Shown: piece by piece, positions 48,899-57,317 of the stretch | Layout of the letters: each line of letters starts with the position of its first letter | Numbering within the stretch: the first letter of the stretch is position 1 | Source of the DNA: Gordonia amarae NBRC 15530 | Lineage (GTDB): Bacteria > Actinomycetota > Actinomycetes > Mycobacteriales > Mycobacteriaceae | Direction of reading: 5' to 3' | Assembly (NCBI RefSeq): GCF_000241345.1 | Contig: NZ_BAED01000014.1 | Location: 1 to 64,000 of the forward strand | DNA length: 64,000 nt | Made by a program: the position numbers and the translations under genes | Notes under the pieces: model-generated | The model's database searches: none | What the model saw: the letters and a program-made list of their open reading frames with translations, nothing else | Told to the model about the DNA's origin: nothing

Positions 48899-50383
48899 TC
48901 AGATGATGTACGGGGCCGACACCTCGGCCTCTGACGGCACCAGGATGGCGCGTGGGGTGACGTAGTCGTAGACGGCTTCGAGTCCGCGTTCGCAGCCGAT
49001 ACCCGAATTCTTGCGTCCGGCAAGGGGAGTGGCCGGGTCGAAGCCGTGGTTGTTCACGCCGAGCGCACCCGAGCGCAGTGCGCCGGCCATCTCGTAGCCC
49101 TTCTGCACGTCAGCGGTCCAGACACTGCCGGCCAGACCGAGGGACGAATCGTTGGCGATGCGCAGAGCGTCCTCGTCGTCCTCGTACTTGATGATGCACA
49201 GCACCGGGCCGAAGATCTCCTCCTGCGCGATCCGCATGGAGTTGTCGACATCACGGAACACGGTCTTGTCGACGAACCAGCCCTTGTCGAACCCCTCGGG
49301 CACGCCGCCGCCGAGTGCGACCTTGGCACCCTCCTGTTTACCGACCTCGACGTAGCGCTGCACGCGTTCCTTCTGCGCCTGGTTGGCCATCGGCCCGACG
49401 ACGGTGTCGGGCTCGGTGGGCAGCCCCAGGGGCAGTTTGTCGACGGCGGTGACGAACGCGTCCACCACCTCCTCGTAGCGGTTGGCCGAGGCGAGGATGC
49501 GGCTCGGCGCGTTGCAGGCCTGGCCTGAGACAAAGAACATCTGGCCGAGGAGCCGTTCGATCGCGTCGTCGAGGTCGGCGTCGTCGCGGATGATCGCGGC
49601 GGATTTGCCACCGAGTTCCAGGGTGACCGGGCGCATCAGCGTCGCGCACGCCTCACCGATCGACCGGCCCACCTCCACGCTGCCGGTGAACGCCACCTTG
49701 TCGACATCGGGGTGAGATACCAGATACTTGCTGGTCTCCACGCCGCCGGTGACCACGTTGAACACGCCGTTCGGAATGCCCGCGGCCTCGAATGCCTCGG
49801 CGAAGCCCACGTAGTTCAGGCTTGCCTCCGGGGACGGCTTGACCACAATCGTGCAACCGGTGAGCAGGGCGGGGGCGTACTTCATCATCCCGCAGATCTG
49901 CGGGCCGTTCCACGGCGGAATGGCGGCAACCACGCCGTACGGCGCCTGCTGCACCATCACGTCGAAACCGTCGTTGAGTGCGTTGTAGGTGGGCCGGCGC
50001 GTCTCCCACTCGTAGGAATCGACATTCTCGGCGTAGTACCGCAGCAGTTCCGAAGTGACAGGCACCTGGCCGAACTTGGCCTGGGTGATCGGTGAACCCA
50101 TCTCGGCGACCATCGCCTCGGCCATGTCATCGGTCCGCTTGTCGAGTTCGTCGGCGACCCGCTTGAGCATTTCGGCCCGCTCGCGGTGCGACATCCGTGG
50201 CCACGGCCCGGAGTCGAAAGCCGCACGGGCCGCGGCCACCGCGGCGTCGATATCGGCGGCACCACCGTCGGGGATGGTGGCGATCTCCTCCTCAGTGACC
50301 GGGCTGATGACCGGAATCGTCTGCGACGACTGGGGTGTCACCCATGTCCCGTCGATGAAGAGGCGGGTCTGTGAACTGATCAT
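48899..50383 (-). CDS. Aldehyde dehydrogenase
   Basis: A 494-residue enzyme: FTGSVEVGRSIGE, LELGGKSAA, nucleophile Cys in SGQACNAPSRI, EIFGPVL and NSGIGCERGLEAV. AGGAG precedes ATG 50383 by seven bases. Motif copy D (50452-50467) sits 69 bp before it, giving it its own control although the ThuA-like gene ends 92 bp upstream. It forms a unit with the frameshifted Zn-alcohol dehydrogenase: alcohol to aldehyde to acid. Confidence 0.92.
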   Translation of the reverse strand: MISSQTRLFIDGTWVTPQSSQTIPVISPVTEEEIATIPDGGAADIDAAVAAARAAFDSGPWPRMSHRERAEMLKRVADELDKRTDDMAEAMVAEMGSPITQAKFGQVPVTSELLRYYAENVDSYEWETRRPTYNALNDGFDVMVQQAPYGVVAAIPPWNGPQICGMMKYAPALLTGCTIVVKPSPEASLNYVGFAEAFEAAGIPNGVFNVVTGGVETSKYLVSHPDVDKVAFTGSVEVGRSIGEACATLMRPVTLELGGKSAAIIRDDADLDDAIERLLGQMFFVSGQACNAPSRILASANRYEEVVDAFVTAVDKLPLGLPTEPDTVVGPMANQAQKERVQRYVEVGKQEGAKVALGGGVPEGFDKGWFVDKTVFRDVDNSMRIAQEEIFGPVLCIIKYEDDEDALRIANDSSLGLAGSVWTADVQKGYEMAGALRSGALGVNNHGFDPATPLAGRKNSGIGCERGLEAVYDYVTPRAILVPSEAEVSAPYII

Positions 50384-50451
50384 CGGTGTGCTCCTGAGCT
50401 GAGAAGGGAATCGACGGGTCACTGGGGTGTGAGCCAGATCATACTTAGCGA

Positions 50452-50467
50452 CGTTAGTACGGTAACG
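50452..50467. promoter_or_regulatory. Regulon motif copy D (near-perfect palindrome)
   Basis: CGTTAGTACGGTAACG has perfect CGTTA/TAACG arms around 6 bp. It lies between the ThuA-like gene end and the aldehyde dehydrogenase start. Confidence 0.65.
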
Positions 50468-50475
50468 CCTATTGG

Positions 50476-51195
50476 TCAGGAAGGCAATGACGAGTCTGCT
50501 CCGGCGGCCCACAGCGCGGCGCGGGAGACGATGGTGCGGTGTTGCGGAAGGCGGAGCGAGGCCACATCGTGCCCCAGGGCGTCGTAGGCGACGCGGCCCC
50601 GCCCGACCCGGCGGGTCCACAACAGCGGGTGTTCGGCTCCGCCATGTGCCGAGAACGCCAGCCCTGTCACATCGGTGGCGAGATCGAGGAAGCCGTAGGC
50701 CTCGTCGTCGATGTCGAAATCGCCGATGCCCGCGACAACCGGGGAAGTGTCGGTGCGGACGGTGACGGCCATCGGCCCGTAGGGAGGGTGGCATGACCGG
50801 TCCCATTCCCACCTGCCGCCGAGGAGATCCCGCCACTCCGGCCAATCATCGAAACAAATGGCGGCACCGTGCATGGCCAGGAGTCCGCCGCCGCCACGGA
50901 CATGGTCAGTGAGGCCGGTCCGGGCGTTCGCGCTGAGCGTCAGTGCCCATTCGTCACGCAGGTGCGCATAACGATCGAGTTCCATCCGGAAGCGCAGCAT
51001 GTTCATCACCACGAGCGGCCGGCCGGATCGCCCGGGGAGACCGGAGAACAGGGCGTCGACGTCGTCGGTCACGGTGATGTCGGTGAAGCCGCATTCGGCG
51101 AGGACTGTGGCCAGCTCGGCCGACGAGGCGGGGAAGTCATGCACGATCCCCCCCGACGCGATGACTGCGGTGGGCAGTTCCGGATTCTGGGACAT
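50476..51195 (-). CDS. ThuA-like domain protein
   Basis: A 239-residue protein of the ThuA (trehalose-utilisation) glutamine-amidotransferase-like fold: GGIVHDFPAS, GGGGLLAMHGAAICFDDW, HPPYGPM and GRGRVAYDALGHDVAS. The function of the family is unclear; many members lie in sugar or uronate catabolic clusters. AGGAG lies before ATG 51195. The gene is divergent from the SDR at 51259 with motif copy E between them. Confidence 0.8.
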   Translation of the reverse strand: MSQNPELPTAVIASGGIVHDFPASSAELATVLAECGFTDITVTDDVDALFSGLPGRSGRPLVVMNMLRFRMELDRYAHLRDEWALTLSANARTGLTDHVRGGGGLLAMHGAAICFDDWPEWRDLLGGRWEWDRSCHPPYGPMAVTVRTDTSPVVAGIGDFDIDDEAYGFLDLATDVTGLAFSAHGGAEHPLLWTRRVGRGRVAYDALGHDVASLRLPQHRTIVSRAALWAAGADSSLPS

Positions 51196-51210
51196 GAGAC
51201 ACTCCTAAGA

Positions 51211-51226
51211 CGTTAATGTTGTAACG
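51211..51226. promoter_or_regulatory. Regulon motif copy E (near-perfect palindrome)
   Basis: CGTTAATGTTGTAACG has perfect CGTTA/TAACG arms around 6 bp, 15 bp from the ThuA-like start and 32 bp from the SDR start, covering both promoters. Confidence 0.65.
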
Positions 51227-51258
51227 ACTATAGAAGTTGTGTTCTCCAGGGAGGCGGA

Positions 51259-52005
51259 ATGGATCTCGGATTGACCGGCCGGAGGGCTGCTGTGGCATCG
51301 GCGACCAGTGGTCTGGGCTTCGCCACCGCCCAGGCCCTCGTCGCCGAAGGAGCTGAGGTGACGATCTGCGGGCACGACGCCGGGCGGGCCGAACAGGCGG
51401 CCGCCAGACTGGGCAACGGAACACGGTGGATCGTCACCGATCTCACCCATCCGATGGCGGGGGAGCGATTCGTCACCGAGTCCGTGGAGTTGATGGGCGG
51501 CTTGGACATTCTGGTCACCAACGCACCCGGCCCGCCGGCAGGCACCTTCGCGACTGCCCGGCTCGATGATTATCCGAAGGCATTGGAGCTCAACCTGTTG
51601 AGCGTGGTGCGCATGTGCGCGGCAGCGGTGCCGGCGATGCGGCGCGGCGGCTGGGGGCGGATCGTCGCCATCACGTCGATCTCGGTGCGCCAGCCGATCG
51701 CCAACCTTATCCTGTCGAACACCGCACGCGCCGGTGCCACCGGTTTTCTCAAAACCCTTGCGCGCGAGGTCGCCGCCGACGGCATCACCGTCAACTCGAT
51801 CCAGCCGGGCCTTCATGAGACCGGCCGGGTGCGCGGCGTCTACGGCGAGGGACTGGACGAGGAGATCGCGCAGATACCGAGCCGCGTCCTCGGGAGGCCC
51901 GAGGACTTCGGTGCGGCGGCGGCGTTCCTGTGTTCCGATCAGGCGCGGTACATCACCGGGGTCGCGTTACCCGTCGATGGTGGCGTGTACCAGGCGCTCC
52001 AGTAG
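51259..52005 (+). CDS. SDR-fold protein lacking the usual Tyr-Lys pair
   Basis: A 248-residue SDR: SATSGLG replaces TGxxxGxG, and the catalytic YxxxK region reads SNTARAGATGFLK. The Lys of a YxxxK pair is replaced and no Tyr is in place. The last part, GVALPVDGGVYQ, is normal. This is a known divergent SDR group with uncertain chemistry. AGGGAGGCGGA precedes the ATG. It is divergent from the ThuA-like gene with motif E between. Confidence 0.85.
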   Translation: MDLGLTGRRAAVASATSGLGFATAQALVAEGAEVTICGHDAGRAEQAAARLGNGTRWIVTDLTHPMAGERFVTESVELMGGLDILVTNAPGPPAGTFATARLDDYPKALELNLLSVVRMCAAAVPAMRRGGWGRIVAITSISVRQPIANLILSNTARAGATGFLKTLAREVAADGITVNSIQPGLHETGRVRGVYGEGLDEEIAQIPSRVLGRPEDFGAAAAFLCSDQARYITGVALPVDGGVYQALQ

Positions 52006-52013
52006 CGCCTGGT
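51989..52013. terminator. Hairpin over the SDR stop codon, likely bidirectional terminator
   Basis: ACCAGGCGCT and AGCGCCTGGT form a perfect 10-bp stem with loop CCAGT. It spans the SDR stop (52003-52005) and ends 11 bp before the end of the convergent dehydrogenase gene. Confidence 0.6.
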
Positions 52014-52023
52014 CCGGGATCCG

Positions 52024-53094
52024 TCAGGACGCGTGCGACGGTTCCACCGTCACCTTGATGGCCTCGCCCTTCTTGACGATCTGGAAGGCATCGAGCACGT
52101 CCTCGAGGGGGATGTGGCGGGTGATGAGGTCCTTGACGGGCACCTGACCGGTGGAGATGTATTCCAGCGCCCGCTTGTTGTGTTCGGGCGCCGAACCGTT
52201 GGCGCCGTGGATGTGCAGTTGGCGGTAGTGAACCAGGTTGGAGTCGCAGGTGATGGTGGGGTCGGTCTTGGGCAGGCCGCCGAAGAAGGAGATGCGGCCG
52301 TTGCGGGCGGCCATCGAGATCGCCTGTTCCTGAGCCACATTCGCGGCCGTCGCGGTGATCACCACGTCGGCTCCGCGGCCACCGGTCAGCTCCATGACCC
52401 GTTCGATGACGTCGACTTCGGCGCCGTTGATGATCTCGTCGGGCTGCACCGCGTCGGCCGACATCTGGAGGCGTTCGGCGTTGACGTCGACGAGGTAGAC
52501 CGGACCGGCCTTGTGGACGCCGCGGGCGATGCGGATGTGCATGCAGCCGATCGGTCCGGCGCCGAACACCACCACGGTGTCGCCCTCCTCGATGCCGAGG
52601 AGTTCCTGGGCGTTGATGGCGCAGGCGAAGGGCTCTGCCGCCGACGCCTCATCGAAGCCCACATTGTCGGGGATGCGGTTGAGGCCGTCGACCTTGAGGA
52701 CCTGACGGGGCACGATCATGTACTCGGCGAAACCGCCGTCGTACTGGTAGCCGACCGAGGTCTGGTTCTGGCACACCGCCATCCAGCCCTTGCGGCATTC
52801 GTGGCAGTCACCGCACGGCACAGCCGCGATCACCTGCACCCGGTCTCCGACCTGCCAATTGCTTCGGTATGTGGCGTTGACGTCGGCGCCCACCTCGACG
52901 ATCTCGCCGGCGACCTCGTGGCCGGTGATGCGCGGCGGTGTCAGGTTCTGGTGACCGTTGTAGAAGATCTTCACGTCCGTGCCGCAGGTGGAACAGTTGC
53001 GCACCTTGATCTTGACCTCGTCGGGGGCGCAGCCGGGCTCGGGAACATCTTCCAGCCGGACGTCCTCGGGTGCGTAGAAGCGCAGTGCCTTCAT
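52024..53094 (-). CDS. Zn-dependent polyol dehydrogenase, likely mannitol pathway
   Basis: A 356-residue medium-chain dehydrogenase: catalytic Zn Cys in NCSTCGTD, TGHEVAGE, structural-zinc CGDCHECRKGWMAVC, and NAD-binding VVFGAGPIGC. It resembles sorbitol/iditol/threonine dehydrogenases. It is divergent from the mannitol PTS gene and shares its promoter half-sites, so it probably converts mannitol-1-phosphate (or a similar polyol phosphate) to fructose-6-phosphate, replacing MtlD. This is inference. GAGAGGATC lies before the ATG. Confidence 0.82.
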   Translation of the reverse strand: MKALRFYAPEDVRLEDVPEPGCAPDEVKIKVRNCSTCGTDVKIFYNGHQNLTPPRITGHEVAGEIVEVGADVNATYRSNWQVGDRVQVIAAVPCGDCHECRKGWMAVCQNQTSVGYQYDGGFAEYMIVPRQVLKVDGLNRIPDNVGFDEASAAEPFACAINAQELLGIEEGDTVVVFGAGPIGCMHIRIARGVHKAGPVYLVDVNAERLQMSADAVQPDEIINGAEVDVIERVMELTGGRGADVVITATAANVAQEQAISMAARNGRISFFGGLPKTDPTITCDSNLVHYRQLHIHGANGSAPEHNKRALEYISTGQVPVKDLITRHIPLEDVLDAFQIVKKGEAIKVTVEPSHAS

Positions 53095-53173
53095 CTGGGG
53101 TGATCCTCTCGTGTTGGCAGGTGTTGGACATGCGGATGCATGAATGTGTTCTCAACCACTGTAAACCTCGAAC

Positions 53174-53245
53174 GGGCATAAATCCACTCGCATAACCGCC
53201 CAGATATGCCCGAATGCTTGCCCTGATGCCCGGCATATGGGCATA
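53174..53245. promoter_or_regulatory. Four copies of half-site GGGCAT(A) in a divergent promoter
   Basis: GGGCATA (53174-53180), TATGCCC (53205-53211), ATGCCC (53226-53231) and GGGCATA (53239-53245). The last two form the inverted repeat ATGCCC-N7-GGGCAT. The position between the polyol dehydrogenase and mtlA fits binding by the DeoR regulator. Confidence 0.7.
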
Positions 53246-53296
53246 CTTGGTCGTATGTGACTGGTATCACGTCGGGAAGAATCGGAGGAGAATCAA

Positions 53297-55369
53297 GTGT
53301 CAGCACCCACCACGACGTCCCAGGACGCCGGAACCCGGGAACCCGCCAAGGGGCCCGGGCTGCGTGTCCGCGTACAGAAGCTCGGCACGGCTCTGTCGAA
53401 CATGGTCATGCCCAATATCGGCGCGTTCATCGCCTGGGGCCTGCTCACCGCACTGTTCATCGAAACAGGCTGGATCACCGGCATCTTCAGCTCACTGGAC
53501 AAGCCGGGCAGCTGGGTCGCCCATATAGGCGGCTGGGGAGACTTCTCCGACGGCGGAATCGTCAGCCCGATGATCACCTACCTGCTGCCCCTGCTCATCG
53601 GCTACACCGGCGGCAAGATGATCTACGACGTCCGCGGTGGTGTGGTCGGCGCCATCGCCACCATGGGCGTCGTCGCGGGCGCCGAGGTTCCCATGTTCCT
53701 CGGTGCCATGATGATGGGACCCCTCGGCGGCTGGACCATCAAACACCTCGACAAGCTGTGGGAAGGCAAGATCAAACCCGGCTTCGAGATGCTGGTCGAC
53801 AACTTCTCCGCCGGTATCAGCGGCATGATCCTGTCGATCATCGGCTTCTTCGGCATCGGTCCGATCGTCGAGCACCTCACCGACTGGGCGGGTGACGCCG
53901 TCGACTTCCTCGTCGACCACGATCTGCTGCCGCTCACATCCATCCTCATCGAGCCCGCCAAGATCCTGTTCCTCAACAACGCCATCAACCATGGCGTGCT
54001 CACCCCGATCGGCACCAACCAGGCGCTCGAAGACGGCAAGTCGATCCTGTTCCTGCTCGAGGCCAACCCCGGCCCCGGTCTCGGGCTTCTGTTGGCGTTC
54101 ATGGTGTTCGGCAAAGGTATGGCCAAGTCGTCGGCACCCGGCGCGGCGCTCATCCACTTCTTCGGCGGTATCCACGAGATCTACTTTCCGTACGTGCTGA
54201 TGAAGCCGAAGCTGCTCGCGGCCACCCTGCTCGGCGGCATGGCCGGTGTGTTCACCAACGTCATCTTCAACTCAGGTCTGCGTGCGCCGGCCGCACCCGG
54301 GTCGATCATCTCGGTGTACGCGCAGACCGCGAGCGACAGCTACCTCGGTGTCACGTTGTCGGTGGTCATCGCCACCGCGGTCTCGTTCGCCGTGGCCTCG
54401 CTCCTGCTCAAGACCGACAAGGGCGACGACGACGGCGATCTGTCGGCGGCCACCGCGTCGATGGAATCGATGAAGGGCAAGAAGTCCTCGGTGGCCGCGT
54501 CGCTCACCGGTGGTGCGGCGGCGGGCCCGATCAAGAACATCGTGTTCGCCTGCGATGCCGGCATGGGATCGTCGGCGATGGGTGCCTCGGTGCTGCGGAA
54601 GAAGGTGCAGCAGGCCGGATTCGGTGACGTCACCGTGGTGAATAAGGCGATTTCCAACCTCACCGACACCTTCGACCTGGTGGTGACGCACCGGGACCTC
54701 ACCGAACGCGCCAAACAGCGCACCCCGTCGGCGATGCATGTGTCCGTGGACAACTTCATGGGCAGCCCGCGGTACGACGAGATCGTCGAGACGCTGAAGG
54801 AGACCAATTCGGGCGGGGGACAGGCGGCTTCGGAGGCGCCGGCACCTGAATCGGCCGCACCGGCGCACACCGCGGGCAAGCACGAGGCGCCCAAGGCCGG
54901 GTCGGCCGGGGCTGCGGCAACGGCGACGGCGACGCAGAACGACATCCTGTCGCTGAACTCGATTGTGCTGCAGGGAACCTCGACCACCCTCGACGACGCC
55001 ATCGAGGAGGCCGGACGGCTCCTGGTCGCGGCAGGTGCGGTGGAGGAATCGTACGTGGCGGCGATGCACGAACGGGAGCGTTCGGTGTCGACGTTCATGG
55101 GCAACGGCCTGGCCATCCCGCACGGCACCAACGAGGCCAAGGGTGCGATCAACCGGACCGCGATGTCGTTCGTCCGCTACGACGAGCCCGTCGACTGGAA
55201 CGGCAAGCAGGCCGAATTCGTGGTGGGTATCGCCGGTGCCGGCAAGGACCATCTGGCGCTGCTCAACACGATCGCCCAGGTCTTCCTCAACAAGGACGAC
55301 GTCGCCAGGCTGCGTTCGGCGCAGAGCCCGGAGGAGATCCAGGCAATTCTCGCGGGCGGTGACGAGTGA
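53297..55369 (+). CDS. mtlA: PTS mannitol-type permease, EIICBA
   Basis: A 690-residue fused permease. EIIC (about 25-375) has eight or more membrane segments and the family's FGGIHEIYFPYVL. EIIB (about 410-505) carries Cys in FACDAGMGSS (about residue 419). EIIA (about 545-690) has His in IPHGTNEA (about 609). It phosphorylates mannitol during uptake using EI and HPr, which are not in this window. The linkers are Ala/Pro-rich. GGAGGAG lies directly before the GTG start. It is followed by a DeoR regulator, 56 bp away. Confidence 0.95.
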   Translation: MSAPTTTSQDAGTREPAKGPGLRVRVQKLGTALSNMVMPNIGAFIAWGLLTALFIETGWITGIFSSLDKPGSWVAHIGGWGDFSDGGIVSPMITYLLPLLIGYTGGKMIYDVRGGVVGAIATMGVVAGAEVPMFLGAMMMGPLGGWTIKHLDKLWEGKIKPGFEMLVDNFSAGISGMILSIIGFFGIGPIVEHLTDWAGDAVDFLVDHDLLPLTSILIEPAKILFLNNAINHGVLTPIGTNQALEDGKSILFLLEANPGPGLGLLLAFMVFGKGMAKSSAPGAALIHFFGGIHEIYFPYVLMKPKLLAATLLGGMAGVFTNVIFNSGLRAPAAPGSIISVYAQTASDSYLGVTLSVVIATAVSFAVASLLLKTDKGDDDGDLSAATASMESMKGKKSSVAASLTGGAAAGPIKNIVFACDAGMGSSAMGASVLRKKVQQAGFGDVTVVNKAISNLTDTFDLVVTHRDLTERAKQRTPSAMHVSVDNFMGSPRYDEIVETLKETNSGGGQAASEAPAPESAAPAHTAGKHEAPKAGSAGAAATATATQNDILSLNSIVLQGTSTTLDDAIEEAGRLLVAAGAVEESYVAAMHERERSVSTFMGNGLAIPHGTNEAKGAINRTAMSFVRYDEPVDWNGKQAEFVVGIAGAGKDHLALLNTIAQVFLNKDDVARLRSAQSPEEIQAILAGGDE

Positions 55370-55425
55370 GGGGCTGACCGTCCGCGACGTGAGCAGTCGG
55401 GTGTGGTGAGGGTTCGGCGGGTACC

Positions 55426-56193
55426 GTGACGTCGGTGGATTCCGAGACACGACAGCACCGGATCGTCGAATTGGCCCGCACGCGAGGCCGGGTGGAAGTG
55501 GTCTCGCTCGCCGAGGAACTCGATGTGGCGAGCGAGACCATTCGCCGTGACCTGAAGGCGCTGGCCGCGCGACGGCTCCTCAAGCGTGTGCACGGCGGGG
55601 CGGTGCCCGCGGAAACCGCGGCCTTCGAATCGGGGCTGGAATTCCGCAGCCAGGTCGATCTGGCACAGAAGCAGCGCATCGCCCACGCCGCCGTCGGATT
55701 GTTGCACGGTGCCGAAACCGTCTATCTGGACGAAGGATTCACACCCCGCCTCATCGCGCAGCAACTCGCCGACCAGCGGTTGACGGTGGTCACCTCGTCG
55801 CTGTTGGCCGCCGAGGCCCTGGCGCACAGCTCGACGGCGACGGTGCTGCTGCTGGGCGGCCGGATGCGCGGCCGCACCCTGGCGACCGTCGACCATTGGG
55901 CGGTCGAGATGCTGCGCGGCCTGGTGATCGATGTCGCGTTCATCGGCACCAACGCGATATCCCGGGAGAACGGGCTGACCACCTCGGACCCGGCGGTGGC
56001 GGCGGTCAAGAGCACCGCCGTCGCCGTGTCACGCAGATCGATTCTGGTGGCCGCGCACTCGAAGTTCGGGCTCAGCAACTTCTGCCGCTTCGCCGACGTC
56101 CCGGACTTCGAGGCCATCGTCACCGGTAGCGAGCTGGGCTTCGCCGAGGCCAAGAGCTATGAGGTGCTCGGCCCCACCGTGTTGCGCGTTTGA
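55426..56193 (+). CDS. DeoR/GlpR family transcriptional regulator
   Basis: A 255-residue protein: DeoR winged helix (LARTRGRVEVVSLAEELDVA...ETIRRDLKAL, then RVHGGAV) and the sugar-phosphate-sensing DeoRC domain with YLDEGFTPRL, the conserved GGR segment (LLLGGRMRG) and HSKFG. Probably represses the divergent dehydrogenase/mtlA promoter unless a sugar phosphate is present. GTG 55426 and GTG 55435 are both possible starts. Confidence 0.92.
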   Translation: MTSVDSETRQHRIVELARTRGRVEVVSLAEELDVASETIRRDLKALAARRLLKRVHGGAVPAETAAFESGLEFRSQVDLAQKQRIAHAAVGLLHGAETVYLDEGFTPRLIAQQLADQRLTVVTSSLLAAEALAHSSTATVLLLGGRMRGRTLATVDHWAVEMLRGLVIDVAFIGTNAISRENGLTTSDPAVAAVKSTAVAVSRRSILVAAHSKFGLSNFCRFADVPDFEAIVTGSELGFAEAKSYEVLGPTVLRV

Positions 56194-56255
56194 CCCGCCA
56201 TGCCGCGACGTGTCGCCGGCGTGAGGTGTCCGGGCCGGTATGTCACCCTGGTCAC

Positions 56256-57248
56256 ATGACGGATGATCTCGCCGAGCGGCTCATCGACGCCCAGGTCGCG
56301 TTCAGCAAACGGATACTGCTGGACCCCGAACACTTCGAGGCCTTCATCGTCGACGAGGTCGACGAAGCGCTGCGCGACGCGTCCGACCTGACGCTGGGTG
56401 AGGTCGTCACCCCGCAGATGATCAAGGACACCGCGATCAAGTTCGCCGTCAACATGCCGCTGGAGGGTTCCATCCCGGAGCTGGTCGGCGAGATCGCCGG
56501 ACGGCTGTACCGGCATTCGATCAACGACGATGTGCGGCTGACGGATGTGCTCGACACCAAGACCTTCGACGAACTGACCCAGGCCATCGGCGACATGGAC
56601 GTGGTGCGGCGGGTCGTGCGCGAGGTCATCGACAGCCCGGTCACCGTCGACGTGTGCGTCGAAGTCATCACGCACGCCGTCGATTCCGCTGTGGAGCATG
56701 GACGATCATCGTCCGACCCGGGGATGCGGGGAATGCTGGCGGGAGTCCTGGCGCGGCTGGCGACGCCGGTGCTGCCTGTCATCGAGTCCGGGGTGGGGAA
56801 ACTGACGCGCACCGGCGCGGCCTTCGTCTTGCGGTCGGCGGGGGAGGAGCCGGACACCGCGCTGGTGGGATCAGCCCACGAACTGTGGCGCAACCGGTCC
56901 CAGGACTCCGTCGGGAGCTTCCGGGAACTGGTGACCGCCGACGACGTCGAGGACTTCGTGGTCGTGGTGTTCGAATTCTGGAAGGCGTTCCGCGACACCG
57001 ACTATTTCCGGACCCTGCTCGGTGAGGGCGTCGACCACTTCTTTGACAAGTACGGCGACACCTCGCTGGTCGACCTGATCTCCGATCTGGGCATCGAACG
57101 CGACGACCTGGTCGAGGAAGGCATGCGATTCGGGCTGCCGATCATCGCTCACCTCGACGAGCGAGGCCTGCTCGACGGGATCCTAAGACGCCAGTTCGTG
57201 CCGTTCTATCATTCGCCGGAGTTCCGTGAGGTCATCGAAAGCCTGTGA
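56256..57248 (+). CDS. Conserved hypothetical protein
   Basis: A 330-residue acidic helical protein without membrane segments or motifs that I recognise. Helices such as LIDAQVAFSKRILLDPEHF and LGIERDDLVEEGMRFGLP suggest an all-alpha fold. I use ATG 56256, which opens MTDDLAER; an in-frame ATG at 56190 adds a Cys/Arg-rich stretch. It lies between the mtl genes and tex; the gap to tex is 69 bp. Confidence 0.7.
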   Translation: MTDDLAERLIDAQVAFSKRILLDPEHFEAFIVDEVDEALRDASDLTLGEVVTPQMIKDTAIKFAVNMPLEGSIPELVGEIAGRLYRHSINDDVRLTDVLDTKTFDELTQAIGDMDVVRRVVREVIDSPVTVDVCVEVITHAVDSAVEHGRSSSDPGMRGMLAGVLARLATPVLPVIESGVGKLTRTGAAFVLRSAGEEPDTALVGSAHELWRNRSQDSVGSFRELVTADDVEDFVVVVFEFWKAFRDTDYFRTLLGEGVDHFFDKYGDTSLVDLISDLGIERDDLVEEGMRFGLPIIAHLDERGLLDGILRRQFVPFYHSPEFREVIESL

Positions 57249-57317
57249 CTTCCAGGCCTCGACAGGCCGGTGGTGGCAGTCCGCCGGTTGTCGTGGCGCT
57301 TCTGTAGTGTGGCGCGG

